A DNA stretch of 64,000 nucleotides from Bdellovibrio bacteriovorus (GCF_002208115.1 NZ_CP020946.1:372001-436000); one strand, 5' to 3'. Counted from the first letter of the stretch, positions 25,184 to 34,209 are shown. Notes: generated by a model not told the origin, from the letters alone. Translations and numbers: made by a program.

Positions 25184-26235
25184 AAAATACTGATTCCCAC
25201 AGACAGGAAGGTTTCGGAAGAATCCTGCGGACTCATGCCGGCCTCAATGTTAAAGCCCATGCCTGACAAATAGATCATCGCATAGTTGCGTTCGTTGTAT
25301 TCTTCAAACGTCAGGCGTTTGTAGCCAACGCCCGCATAGAATGGCAAAAAGTTGGCCGTTTCAAAGTACCAGCGATAAGCCAAAGCCAAGCCGCGGTACT
25401 CAATATCTTCTTTGGATGAAGACACGGAACGCTCAACACCCACCAGAAAGCGGTCTCGCAACCAGATGCTCAAGTCCAACGCCAAAGCATTGTCCTTAAT
25501 TTCTTTGCCGTTGTGATGAAGGCTGACGAAGGTTTCTTTTACGTTCAAATCAAAGCTGGCTTTGGCATCCCGAGAGCTGAACGTGCGCGACGGCTGGTCT
25601 TTCAGTGTCGCCAGTTTCGCCGGATGAATCATGCGCCCAATGCTGCCCGCCGCTTTGCGCACGTACTTGGCGGACACCACGCCGATGATTTCACCCTGAT
25701 CATTCAAAACCGCACCGCCGGAATTCCCCGGGGACACGGACATGTCGGTCAGGAAATTTTTGTCAGAGTTGATTTTGGTGACCATGCCTTTGGTGAAGTT
25801 GAAAAGCATGTCGTTGTTCAGATTTGTATCGAAATCCAGTCTTGTCCCGAACGGGTGCCCGATGGTGGCGCATTCCTGGCCCACTTTGATGGAAGCAAGG
25901 TTTGCAAACTTCAGGGGCGTGGCTTTCGCCGGAGCATCCAGGGTCAGAATCGCGATGTCATTGTCTTTGTCCCAGCGGCTGATGATGGCGCTTTGCTGGG
26001 TCACGACCTTGTCGTTTTCAAGCCATTGAACGGTGATCGGACGAAGATCAAAAACACAGTGGCGGGCTGTTAGAATTTCTGTCGGGGAAATCAAAGCGCC
26101 GGAACAAACCCCGCCTTTAGAGCGGATCACCGGAATTGCGGGACGCGCTTTTTCAAAGACCGCAGACCATACGGTGTCTGCGGCAGTTGCCGGAAGAGCC
26201 ACTGCCATCAGAAGAACGCCAAATAGGAATTTCAT
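25180..26235 (-). CDS. trypsin-like serine protease fused to a predicted outer membrane beta-barrel
   Basis: A 351-residue exported protein (signal ending PATAA). Residues ~25-215 are a trypsin-fold protease with the triad His59 (LTARHC), Asp93 (DNDIAIL) and Ser172 (SPGNSGG). From ~218 to the end, the sequence changes to alternating strands with aromatic girdles (LALDLSIWL, YRGLALAYRWYF, LPFYAGVGYKRLTF, MIYLSGMGF) and ends SVGISIF with terminal Phe, like an 8-stranded OmpX-type barrel. I infer a surface- or periplasm-facing protease anchored in the outer membrane. It follows menG after 3 bases. Confidence 0.85.
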   Translation of the reverse strand: MKFLFGVLLMAVALPATAADTVWSAVFEKARPAIPVIRSKGGVCSGALISPTEILTARHCVFDLRPITVQWLENDKVVTQQSAIISRWDKDNDIAILTLDAPAKATPLKFANLASIKVGQECATIGHPFGTRLDFDTNLNNDMLFNFTKGMVTKINSDKNFLTDMSVSPGNSGGAVLNDQGEIIGVVSAKYVRKAAGSIGRMIHPAKLATLKDQPSRTFSSRDAKASFDLNVKETFVSLHHNGKEIKDNALALDLSIWLRDRFLVGVERSVSSSKEDIEYRGLALAYRWYFETANFLPFYAGVGYKRLTFEEYNERNYAMIYLSGMGFNIEAGMSPQDSSETFLSVGISIF

Positions 26236-26238
26236 AAA

Positions 26239-26946
26239 TTATTTTACGGTGCCTTTATAGATGTAAGCGATACCACCGGTCAGGGTGATGTATTCCATTT
26301 TGGAATAAGAACCGCTTTCTTTCATCAGATCCAGGAAGCCTTCACGGCAAGGGAATGCCGCAGAGGATTTTTGCAGGTATTCGTAAGCTTCTTTCTGGCC
26401 CGTGACGATGCCGCCGATTTTAGGCAGGATGTTCTGGGAATAGAAATTGTAAAGCGCACCGAACACCGGAATGTTCACCTGGCCAAATTCCAGAACCATC
26501 ACTTTGCCGCCTGGGCGAGTGACACGCGCCATTTCTTTTAGCGCCTTCACCGGATCACCGACGTTGCGGATACCGAAAGAGATGCTGCAAACATCAAAGC
26601 TGTTGTCAGCGTATTGAAGCTGGGTCACATCGGCTTGTTCAAAAGTGATGTCCAAACCGCGCTCTTTGGCTTTGCCCGGAGCCGGGATCAGCATTTCTGC
26701 GCAGAAATCAGTTCCAGTCACAGCACCCGTGCCGACAGTTTTTTTGAACTCAATCGCCAGGTCACCTGTGCCAGTGGCACAATCCAAAACCTGATCACCG
26801 GCTTTGGCGCCGCTGTACTTCACCAGTTTTTTTCTCCACAGGTGATGGATGCCCATGGAAAGGACGTTGTTGCCCTTGTCATAGTTCGCCGCCACTTTAG
26901 AGAACATGTTTCTGATGATTTCAGGATTTGGAGAATGATTAGACAT
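26239..26946 (-). CDS. menG: demethylmenaquinone methyltransferase (UbiE/MenG)
   Basis: A 235-residue SAM-dependent methyltransferase that does the last step of menaquinone synthesis. Seen: VLDCATGTGDLAIEF (SAM loop), DNSFDVCSISFGIRNV, the family signature, and RPGGKVMVLEFGQ. With menaquinone genes all around and no ubiquinone genes, MenG is the likely role. Its start lies within the end of the DAHP synthase gene (8-base overlap). Confidence 0.95.
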   Translation of the reverse strand: MSNHSPNPEIIRNMFSKVAANYDKGNNVLSMGIHHLWRKKLVKYSGAKAGDQVLDCATGTGDLAIEFKKTVGTGAVTGTDFCAEMLIPAPGKAKERGLDITFEQADVTQLQYADNSFDVCSISFGIRNVGDPVKALKEMARVTRPGGKVMVLEFGQVNIPVFGALYNFYSQNILPKIGGIVTGQKEAYEYLQKSSAAFPCREGFLDLMKESGSYSKMEYITLTGGIAYIYKGTVK

Positions 26947-27778
26947 AAACTTCCGCCTTGTGCGCTTTGTGCAGTGGACGGTCGATAGCCGTCAGGATTC
27001 TATCAAGCTTCTTCATCATCACCGAGAAGTCATTCAGGGTCAGCGCCTGCATGCCATCAGACAGAGCTTCTGCCGGACGAGGGTGAACCTCGACGATGAT
27101 ACCATCGGCGCCCACCGCTGCGGCTGCGTAAGCCAGATCCGGAACCAAAGCGCGGATGCCCACCGCGTGAGAAGGATCCACGATCACCGGAAGGTGCGTG
27201 TTCTTTTTCGCGTAAGCCACAGCGTTCAGATCCAGAGTGTTGCGAGTTGCAGTTTCGAAGGTGCGAATACCACGTTCACACAGAATCACATTTTGGTTGC
27301 CCATTTTGGTGATGTATTCAGAGGCTTTGATCCATTCGTCGATGTAAGCAGCCAAGCCGCGTTTCAAAAGCACCGGCTTTTTCTGACGGCCCAGTTCTTT
27401 CAGCAGCTCATAATTTTGCATGCTGCGGGAACCAACCTGGAAGCATTCCACGATGTCGTAAACTTCCTCGATTTGACGGATGTCAGTCACTTCGGACACA
27501 AGGCTCATGTTTAGTTCTTTGCAAACAGTGCGAACCATGTCGAAAGAGTTTGCGCCCAGACCCTGGAAAGCAGTCGGGGAGGTACGCATTTTCCAAATGC
27601 CACCACGAAGCAGGTGTGCGCCTGCGGCTTTAACGCCGGAAGCGGTTTCCATGAACTGAGCCTGGCTTTCAATTGAACAAGGGCCGGCGATCACGGTGAA
27701 ATTAGGTCCCCCGATATCAAAACCGCCAACATTGACAATTTGGGTTGAGGGACTTGTTTGCATAGTTTGCGTTTCCAT
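26939..27778 (-). CDS. aroF: 3-deoxy-7-phosphoheptulonate (DAHP) synthase, AroA-beta type
   Basis: A 279-residue enzyme that joins PEP and erythrose-4-phosphate, the entry step of the shikimate pathway. Seen: VIAGPCSIES, LLRGGIWKMRTSP, KRGLAAYIDEW, CERGIRTFE and PVIVDPSHAVG, all typical of the small AroA-beta/KDO8PS-like class. It has no ACT or chorismate mutase domain, so feedback control by a fused domain is absent. The ATG at 27778 is preferred; upstream in-frame starts run into the menF promoter region. It is divergent from menF (70 bases apart) and overlaps menG. Confidence 0.95.
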   Translation of the reverse strand: METQTMQTSPSTQIVNVGGFDIGGPNFTVIAGPCSIESQAQFMETASGVKAAGAHLLRGGIWKMRTSPTAFQGLGANSFDMVRTVCKELNMSLVSEVTDIRQIEEVYDIVECFQVGSRSMQNYELLKELGRQKKPVLLKRGLAAYIDEWIKASEYITKMGNQNVILCERGIRTFETATRNTLDLNAVAYAKKNTHLPVIVDPSHAVGIRALVPDLAYAAAAVGADGIIVEVHPRPAEALSDGMQALTLNDFSVMMKKLDRILTAIDRPLHKAHKAEVYV

Positions 27779-27848
27779 AATACGAACTTCTTCTCGCCCT
27801 TGTTTTAACATTTTCACAACTACTAAGTTGAAAAAAGAGGGTCCTTTT

Positions 27849-28937
27849 GTGGATCGGCAGAATAGCATAACGCTCGAAGGCATTACAAACTTTTTGGAGG
27901 CAGGGGCCCTCTTGCGACATGGAAACCAATGGATTCTCATTGAGGGGCCGTTCGCTGCAGAACCAACCCCAAATAGTGTCGAAATTTCAGTATTTTGCCC
28001 GGATTTCTATGATCTGACGACCCCGGCCCGCTGGTACGGGAAAGCCCGGCACGCCCTCTCTACAGAGGAATTGCGTCGCATTTGTGAGGCCTACTTGGCT
28101 CAAGGGCCCCGTACTGTGGAGCCCTTAATGACCGCACACTGGGAAGAGCCGCGTCTGGAGGACTTTGCCGAGGCCCTTTCCGTGATCCAGTCCCGCATTG
28201 AAAAAAACGAAATTCAGAAAGCCGTTCCGGCTGTGTTTGCCCGGACCGCTCAGACCGTCACGGCCCGTGATCGTGCGCGCATGTTGGTGAAGCTGTCCGA
28301 AGCTCCATCGACGTTGTTTGTTTATGGATTCTGGAAAGACGGTGAAGGAGTGCTGGGGGCAACACCGGAAACACTCTTTGATTTTTCCAAAGGTGTTTTA
28401 AAGACCATGGCGTTGGCGGGCACCTGCCCGAAAAATGAAAGCACCGAGCGTGAATCGCTTTTGCGTGATAAAAAAGAAATGCTGGAACACCAGTTGGTCG
28501 CCGAAGACATCAAAGAGCGTCTGTCTGTCTGGGGCGCCGTGCAGTCCTCCGCGCCGTATATTCTGGAGCTTCCGACCCTGTATCACCTGAAAACCGACAT
28601 CAGCGTGGTTTGTCAGACACAGCCGGATTTTGTGGAGCTGGTGAAAGCCCTGCACCCTACGCCGGCCTTGGGCGTGGCGCCACGGTCCGCCGGGTATGTG
28701 TGGATGCAGGCGCTGCCGGGGCAGCAGGGGCGCCGCAGGTTCGGAGGTCCTTTTGCCTTTATCGGGGCTGAGGAGGCCCTGTGTCTTGTCGGCATTCGCA
28801 ATTTGCAGTGGAGTCAAGACTCTGCGATGATTGGTTCCGGCTGTGGTGTAGTCGCGGCCAGTGAACTGGAAAGAGAATGGCGGGAGCTTTTCCAAAAGCG
28901 CCTGTCCGTGAAAAAGATATTGGGGCTTGAAGTATGA
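27849..28937 (+). CDS. menF: isochorismate synthase
   Basis: A 362-residue chorismate-using enzyme that makes isochorismate, the branch point to menaquinone. The C-terminal chorismate-binding domain shows the Lys of EIQKAVPAVF, VLGATPETLF, MALAGTCPK, LYHLKTDI and the glycine-rich GGPFAFIGAE and IGSGCGVVAAS. The GTG at 27849 is preferred because GAGGG lies 8 bases upstream. Its ATGA overlap with menD makes the family call (MenF rather than anthranilate or salicylate synthase) firm. Confidence 0.93.
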   Translation: MDRQNSITLEGITNFLEAGALLRHGNQWILIEGPFAAEPTPNSVEISVFCPDFYDLTTPARWYGKARHALSTEELRRICEAYLAQGPRTVEPLMTAHWEEPRLEDFAEALSVIQSRIEKNEIQKAVPAVFARTAQTVTARDRARMLVKLSEAPSTLFVYGFWKDGEGVLGATPETLFDFSKGVLKTMALAGTCPKNESTERESLLRDKKEMLEHQLVAEDIKERLSVWGAVQSSAPYILELPTLYHLKTDISVVCQTQPDFVELVKALHPTPALGVAPRSAGYVWMQALPGQQGRRRFGGPFAFIGAEEALCLVGIRNLQWSQDSAMIGSGCGVVAASELEREWRELFQKRLSVKKILGLEV

Positions 28938-30514
28938 CAAACATGGAACTTGCAGCAAAAGTCATTCAGGAACTGGTGCACACCGGAGTCAGAGAATTTA
29001 TTCTTTGTGCCGGCGCCCGCAACAGTCCGATGGTTCACATTCTGGATGAATGCAAGAATCTGAAGGTTTATTCATTCTTTGAAGAACGTGCCGCAGGCTT
29101 CTTTGCTCTGGGCCGTATTGCCAGCACCCGTCGTCCAGTGGCGGTGATCACAACATCAGGAACTGCTGTGGCGGAACTTTTGCCCGCGGCTGTGGAAGGC
29201 ACCTATTCTTCTTTGCCTCTGATCATGGTGACGGCGGATCGTCCGAAGCACTATCGTGGTTCCGGAGCTCCGCAGACGATCGAACAAGTGGGTATTTTCT
29301 CTTACTACAACGAAGTGGCTTTGGATCTGGACAGCGAAAACTCGCATCTGTCATTCAAATCCCTGTCCTGGAAAAAACCAATTCACGTCAACGTCAGCTT
29401 TGAAGAACCGCTGATCGACGGTCCGGTACCACAAATTCATATTCCCAGTGTTTCTGAACGCACCAAGCTGCCCGTGCAAATTCCACTGGGCACGCTGAAA
29501 GAAATGGAAACTTTCGTCAACACCCACAAGCCACTGGTGATGGTCGGGATCCTGCCGGAAAAAGCTTACGGCACTGTTTTGGATTTCCTGAAGCAGTACA
29601 AAGCGCCGGTTTATTGCGAAGGCATTTCCAGTCTGCGTGGTCATCCGGACTTGAAGGATGTTGAAATCAGATCCGGTGAAAAAATGATTCATCGTATTCT
29701 GGAGATGGGCGTTTGCGATTCCATCCTGCGCATCGGGGGTATTCCGACAGCGCGTGTGTGGCGTGATCTGGAAGACAAGTACAAAGAGCTTCCGGTGTTC
29801 TCGGTCAGCTTCAATCACTTCACAGGCCTGAGCCGTCCGGTTCAGCACTGCAATTCTTTGGATTTGCTAAGTCAGGTGGAATTCTCGTATCCGCATCACG
29901 AAAACGTGAAGGTGAATATCGAGGACGCGGCTCGCGCGACGCAGATTCGTCAGCTTTTGGACAAGTATCCTGATTCCGAGCAGGGCATGATCTATGCGAT
30001 TTCAAAACGCATGAAGGGCTCATCGGTTTATCTTGGAAATTCTTTGCCGATCCGTGAGTGGGACTCCAGCTCTTCGCATGATTTCCCTCCGGCGCGGGTG
30101 GCGGCCAACCGTGGCGCCAACGGTATCGACGGACAGATCTCAACCTTCCTGGGCTGGGCTCATCCAGAGCTTGAAAACTGGTGCCTTGTTGGAGATTTAA
30201 CAGCGCTGTATGATTTATCGTCACTTTGGGTAACTTCCCAGCTGGATGCGAAAAAATTCCGCGTTGTTGTGATTAATAATGGCGGGGGGCAGATTTTCCA
30301 CCGCATGTTTAAGAAAGAGATTTTCATAAACAAACACCAGATTTCTTTCGAATCGTGGGCAAAGATGTGGAACTGGTCCTACGACAAATGGCATACTATT
30401 CCAGAAGACAACAAAGAGTTGAACCTGGCGGACCATCAGATCATTGAGCTGAGTCCTAACTGGGAACACACTCAAGAATTCTGGAAGGAGTACGACTCAT
30501 TGTGGAAAGAGTGA
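28934..30514 (+). CDS. menD: SEPHCHC synthase (2-succinyl-5-enolpyruvyl-6-hydroxy-3-cyclohexene-1-carboxylate synthase)
   Basis: A 526-residue thiamine-diphosphate enzyme that adds the succinyl semialdehyde unit to isochorismate. Seen: LCAGARNSPMVH, SFFEERAAGFFALG with the catalytic Glu, TTSGTAVAELLPA, RGANGIDGQISTFLG, and the ThDP motif VGDLTALYDLSSL followed by VINNGGGQIFH. It overlaps menF by 4 bases and menH by 13, so the three are one translational unit. Confidence 0.96.
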   Translation: MTNMELAAKVIQELVHTGVREFILCAGARNSPMVHILDECKNLKVYSFFEERAAGFFALGRIASTRRPVAVITTSGTAVAELLPAAVEGTYSSLPLIMVTADRPKHYRGSGAPQTIEQVGIFSYYNEVALDLDSENSHLSFKSLSWKKPIHVNVSFEEPLIDGPVPQIHIPSVSERTKLPVQIPLGTLKEMETFVNTHKPLVMVGILPEKAYGTVLDFLKQYKAPVYCEGISSLRGHPDLKDVEIRSGEKMIHRILEMGVCDSILRIGGIPTARVWRDLEDKYKELPVFSVSFNHFTGLSRPVQHCNSLDLLSQVEFSYPHHENVKVNIEDAARATQIRQLLDKYPDSEQGMIYAISKRMKGSSVYLGNSLPIREWDSSSSHDFPPARVAANRGANGIDGQISTFLGWAHPELENWCLVGDLTALYDLSSLWVTSQLDAKKFRVVVINNGGGQIFHRMFKKEIFINKHQISFESWAKMWNWSYDKWHTIPEDNKELNLADHQIIELSPNWEHTQEFWKEYDSLWKE

Positions 30515-31272
30515 ATCTCTTTTTCCTTCACGGCTTCCTTGGAAGACCCACGGACTGGGCGCTTGTAAAAGCGCACTTGCCGCAAACTGAAGGACTGCGC
30601 ATTTTTACACCGGATTATTTCAAAGAACTTTCCCTGGGGCCGACACATTCGTTCGAGACCTGGGCGGAAAACTTTGTCAGATGGGTTGAAATTCATGGTG
30701 GTGGCAGTGCCGCCCGCAATGTTCTGGTCGGATATTCTTTGGGTGGTCGTCTGGCGCTGCATGCTCTGGAAAAAAAGCCTGCCCTGTTTTACAAAGTCAT
30801 GCTGGTGTCCACCAACCCCGGCTTCAATGATATGCACGAATCCTTTGATCCTATTTCTGAAGAGCGCCGTCAGCGCTGGATGAATGATTCCTATTGGGCT
30901 GAGGAATTTTTAAAGGCCCCGTGGGACATGGTTCTGCGCAACTGGAATGCCCAGCCGGTGTTTGGCGGGGCTGAAGCTGAGCCATCCCGGTCAGAAAAGG
31001 AATACTCGCGCGAGGCGCTCAGCCTGGCGTTGACCCAGTGGTCACTGGCACAGCAAAAGAACATGCGTGGTCTGCTGGAAAAGCAGATTCAGAAGCTGAT
31101 CTGGATGGTCGGGGAGCGTGATGAAAAGTTCCTGGAGATGTCCCGTCGACTGACGGAAGAGGTCCCGGGGTTCCACTTTGAAACAGTGCCCTCTTCCAGT
31201 CACCGGGTTTTGTTCGACAGCCCCAAAGAACTGGGCGAAAGAATTCGTCAGCTTTTACAGAAGCTTCTTTGA
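30502..31272 (+). CDS. menH: SHCHC synthase-like alpha/beta hydrolase
   Basis: A 256-residue alpha/beta hydrolase. The nucleophile elbow is VGYSLGGR, the oxyanion HG is FFLHGFLG, the acid is in GERDEKF, and the base His is in SSSHRVL. Within a menF-menD unit it should be MenH, which removes pyruvate from SEPHCHC; alone it could be any small hydrolase. The GTG start at 30502 lies inside menD with GGAAGGAG upstream. Its 3' end overlaps the convergent protease gene by 18 bases. Confidence 0.88.
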   Translation: MERVNLFFLHGFLGRPTDWALVKAHLPQTEGLRIFTPDYFKELSLGPTHSFETWAENFVRWVEIHGGGSAARNVLVGYSLGGRLALHALEKKPALFYKVMLVSTNPGFNDMHESFDPISEERRQRWMNDSYWAEEFLKAPWDMVLRNWNAQPVFGGAEAEPSRSEKEYSREALSLALTQWSLAQQKNMRGLLEKQIQKLIWMVGERDEKFLEMSRRLTEEVPGFHFETVPSSSHRVLFDSPKELGERIRQLLQKLL

Positions 31273-32094
31273 ATTATCATCAATCCACTGGCGATATTTT
31301 ATCACATTCATGTAGATGGATTTGTCTTTGCAAAGGTCTTTATTGTCGATGTACTGGCTTTTCTGGCTGGCTTTGACTTCGCCAGGCACGGTCCAGGAGA
31401 TCGCTGAAGCCACACCCACGACATAGTCCTTGCCTGAATAGCGCATCAGCGCCGGTCCACCCGAGTCGCCGTTGCAGATGCCTTTGCCGTCTTCCTGATT
31501 GATATAAAATTGAGTCTCGTCGCTGCTGAAATGACTGATGGTCAGATCCACGTGGCGCAGCTTGCCTGAACCTTGAGTGTCATCGGCAGAAGTTTTTTTG
31601 CCCGAAATGCGCCCGTAGCCAGCGGCCGTGAAGATCAGGTCTTTGCTTAGAGGGAATTTGGAATCCGGCAGGGTCAACGGACGATAGGACGCCGGGGCAT
31701 CCTCTTTCATCGAGATCAAAGCAATGTCATTGCGCTCGGTGGAATTTAATTTTTTGTATTTGTCGTGAGTGGCCACCTTGTGGGCCTTTTTCATCACGTA
31801 CTGACCTGCCAGCGGATTCAGGCCGAATGCCAGAGTCAAACCCTCAGCACCTTTACCCACGCAGTGAGCGGCGGTCAGAATCAGGCGTTTGGAAATCAGC
31901 GCACCTGTGCAGTAGGTTTTTGTCGGGTTGTCATAGATCAACACCACATACTGGGAAACGATATTGTCTTTGGCGGTCATGGTGCCGCCGACAATGGCCG
32001 TGTCATTCGGAGCCGGGGAATAGGCTGCTTCATAGCCTCCGCAAGCCGAAAGAATCAAAACGATGAAAGAGCTAACGTACAACTTCGTTTTCAT
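31255..32094 (-). CDS. trypsin-like serine protease lipoprotein
   Basis: A 279-residue S1-family protease with a lipoprotein signal (lipobox LSAC, Cys18). The mature enzyme would begin at IVGG (zymogen-type activation), with the triad His77 (TAAHC), Asp123 (RNDIAL) and Ser211 (CNGDSGGP). The Asp-like S1-pocket context suggests trypsin-like specificity. Membrane anchoring means it is displayed on the envelope. It is followed upstream by a second protease of the same kind; the two probably arose by duplication. Confidence 0.92.
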   Translation of the reverse strand: MKTKLYVSSFIVLILSACGGYEAAYSPAPNDTAIVGGTMTAKDNIVSQYVVLIYDNPTKTYCTGALISKRLILTAAHCVGKGAEGLTLAFGLNPLAGQYVMKKAHKVATHDKYKKLNSTERNDIALISMKEDAPASYRPLTLPDSKFPLSKDLIFTAAGYGRISGKKTSADDTQGSGKLRHVDLTISHFSSDETQFYINQEDGKGICNGDSGGPALMRYSGKDYVVGVASAISWTVPGEVKASQKSQYIDNKDLCKDKSIYMNVIKYRQWIDDNSKKLL

Positions 32095-32105
32095 ACTTCC
32101 CCGGA

Positions 32106-32930
32106 CTATTTAGGCAACAACTGGTTGGGGTCAACCAGAGAACTGGAAAGTCTGGTGACCATGCGATTGATCCAGGACTTATAGTACAGCGTGCTGGTGA
32201 AAGCTGCGTACTGAGAGCAGTCGTTGTTTTCGTCCTTCACGCCACGGCTGGTGATACCCATCAGGAACAGTTTACCGTTTTGTTCAAGGTACGCAGGCCC
32301 TCCGGAATCCCCGTGGCAAGCTCCTGTGCCTTGGGTCTGATCGACAAGGAATTCAGAAGTGCTGTAATTTGGACTGTCGATTTTAACTTTTGTCGTGCGC
32401 AATGTGCCGATGCCGGCGCCGGTTTTGCCATCTGCGATGCCATAACCTGCAAGAACGATCTCTGCACCTTTTTTGATGTTGCGTTTGTTGCCCAGAAGCG
32501 TGGCTGGCTTATAGCCCGCCGGAAGTTCGCCCGAGAATTTAACAAGAGCGATATCACCAGTGTCATAGTCTTCGCCCTGGCGATTTTCCCAGTATTGGGA
32601 AACTTCCACTTTTTCAACCTTGCGGTGTTCGCTGGTGGCCGTGATTGTTGTGCCGAAGAACACGTACATGTCTTCTTGGAAAAGACCTATGCAGTGAGCG
32701 GCTGTCAGAACGATATTGTTGGTAAGAAGTGAACCTGTGCAGATTTGACCCTCGAAGGCATCATACACAGCGACGATGCTTTGGCTCATGGAGTCTTCGG
32801 ACTTAACTTCCGTTCCCCCGATGATTCCGTCTCCAGATGTCAGAATGCTGGAGTCGTTTTTTTGTGGCGCGCAGGCTGAAAGTGCCAGACTTGCCATGAT
32901 CCCCGAAATTAGCAACTTATTCAGTTTCAC
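32106..32930 (-). CDS. trypsin-like serine protease lipoprotein (paralogue)
   Basis: A 274-residue S1-family protease. The GTG at 32930 follows GGGGGGA by 5 bases and gives a lipoprotein signal with lipobox LSAC (Cys20); a longer frame lacks this. IIGG marks the mature start; the triad is His79 (TAAHC), Asp126 (TGDIAL) and Ser209 (CHGDSGGP). It has the same layout as the next gene downstream (11-base gap), so the pair is probably one transcript and a tandem duplication. Confidence 0.92.
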   Translation of the reverse strand: MKLNKLLISGIMASLALSACAPQKNDSSILTSGDGIIGGTEVKSEDSMSQSIVAVYDAFEGQICTGSLLTNNIVLTAAHCIGLFQEDMYVFFGTTITATSEHRKVEKVEVSQYWENRQGEDYDTGDIALVKFSGELPAGYKPATLLGNKRNIKKGAEIVLAGYGIADGKTGAGIGTLRTTKVKIDSPNYSTSEFLVDQTQGTGACHGDSGGPAYLEQNGKLFLMGITSRGVKDENNDCSQYAAFTSTLYYKSWINRMVTRLSSSLVDPNQLLPK

Positions 32931-33027
32931 TAAAATCCCCCCGGATTTCGCTCCACAAAGCTTGTGGTTCGTGGCACTGAATAAACCCTTTTTGGCACTG
33001 CGTGACAAGATGATAATGCTTATATCA

Positions 33028-33054
33028 GCCATAAGGGGAAAAACCCCCTATGGC
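33028..33054. other. perfect-ended inverted repeat between protease and iminopeptidase genes
   Basis: GCCATAAGGGG and CCCCCTATGGC form a near-perfect hairpin with a 5-base A loop, just after the stop of the iminopeptidase gene on the minus strand. There is no T-run, so it may be a weak terminator or an mRNA-stabilising end rather than a classic terminator. Confidence 0.4.
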
Positions 33055-33064
33055 TTTGAAAGTC

Positions 33065-34012
33065 TTACAGATCTCTGAAACTGTCTGTGGCTTCAATAAG
33101 AGCTGAGCGGGTTCCAGGTTCGGCCGCTGCGTGGCCTGAATCCGGGATGATTGTAAATTTTGCCTCCGGCCAGGCCTTGTGCAGTTCCCAGGCGGACTTC
33201 GCCGGGCAAACCACATCATAGCGGCCCTGAACAATGGCGCCCGGGATGTGGCGGATTTTATCCACGTTTTCCAGCAGCCAGTTGTTGGTTTTAAAGAAGG
33301 CGTTGTTGGTAAAGTAATGGCATTCGATGCGCGCAAAGCTTAACGCGTATTCCGGGTCATCGAACTCATCCACCGCTTTCGGGTCCACGATCAGACGGGA
33401 GGTTGCGGCTTCCCACTTGCTCCACGCTTTGGCAGCTTCCAAACGGACATCTGCGTTTTCGTGAGTCAGGCGTTTGTAGTACGCAGCCACCAGATCATGG
33501 CGTTCGTTTTCAGGGATTGGTTTCAGATATTCGTCCCAAACATCCGGGAAGATGTGGGAAGCGCCCTCTTGATAGAACCACTGAATTTCAGACGGACGGC
33601 ACAGGAAGATTCCGCGCAGAACCAAAGCCTTTACGCGCTCTGGATGAGTGATTGCGTAAGCCAGCGCCAGGGTCGAACCCCAACTGCCGCCGAAGACAAC
33701 CCATTTATCGATCTTCAGCATTTCGCGGATGGTTTCGGTGTCCTTCACTAGATCCCATGTGGAGTTTTCACGCAGTTCTGCGCAGGGCAAAGACTGCCCG
33801 CTGCCGCGCTGGTCGAAAAGAATAATGCGATAAGCTTTTGGATCAAAGAAACGACGATGATCCGGGTGAACACCTCCACCCGGGCCGCCGTGCAGGAACA
33901 CCACAGGTTTGCCTTGTGGATTTCCGCACTCTTCCCAGTACAGAGTATGGATATCAGAAACTTTCAGCATGCCTTTATTGAAAGGCTCTAGAGCTGGATA
34001 AAATTCGCGCAT
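33065..34012 (-). CDS. pip: proline iminopeptidase
   Basis: A 315-residue alpha/beta hydrolase of family S33 that removes N-terminal proline from peptides. Seen: HGGPGGGVHP (oxyanion), DQRGSGQS, nucleophile GGSWGSTLALAYA, acid Asp in QGRYDVVCP and base His in DSGHAAAEPG. There is no signal peptide, so it acts in the cytoplasm on imported peptides, fitting a peptide-rich prey diet (inference). The ATG at 34012 has GAGG upstream. Confidence 0.94.
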   Translation of the reverse strand: MREFYPALEPFNKGMLKVSDIHTLYWEECGNPQGKPVVFLHGGPGGGVHPDHRRFFDPKAYRIILFDQRGSGQSLPCAELRENSTWDLVKDTETIREMLKIDKWVVFGGSWGSTLALAYAITHPERVKALVLRGIFLCRPSEIQWFYQEGASHIFPDVWDEYLKPIPENERHDLVAAYYKRLTHENADVRLEAAKAWSKWEAATSRLIVDPKAVDEFDDPEYALSFARIECHYFTNNAFFKTNNWLLENVDKIRHIPGAIVQGRYDVVCPAKSAWELHKAWPEAKFTIIPDSGHAAAEPGTRSALIEATDSFRDL

Positions 34013-34069
34013 AAGCACCTCGCTTGGAAAGCAAAAGACTCGCGCAGTTCTGTCACGAAGTCAAAATGC

Positions 34070-34199
34070 GCCGCCCGACTGATGAAAAGCGCGCATCCGG
34101 CTGCGTTGTCGGGCGGCCTTCTCACTTCGACGTGCTTGGAGCACGCCTGCGCTGCGAGGGCAGCCCTCCGCCTTGCGGCTGCACACTTTTGATCAGTCG
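34070..34199. repeat. nested inverted repeats (structured intergenic element)
   Basis: Three inverted repeats overlap here: GCCGCCCGAC/GTCGGGCGGC (34070-34079 and 34108-34117, perfect), CGACTGATGAAAAG/CTTTTGATCAGTCG (34077-34090 and 34186-34199, one mismatch), and the palindrome GAGGGCAGCCCTC (34156-34168). The region is GC-richer than its surroundings and has no convincing gene. It could be a folded RNA, a repeat element or an insertion-sequence remnant. Confidence 0.5.
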
Positions 34200-34209
34200 A
34201 CTTTCTAGC

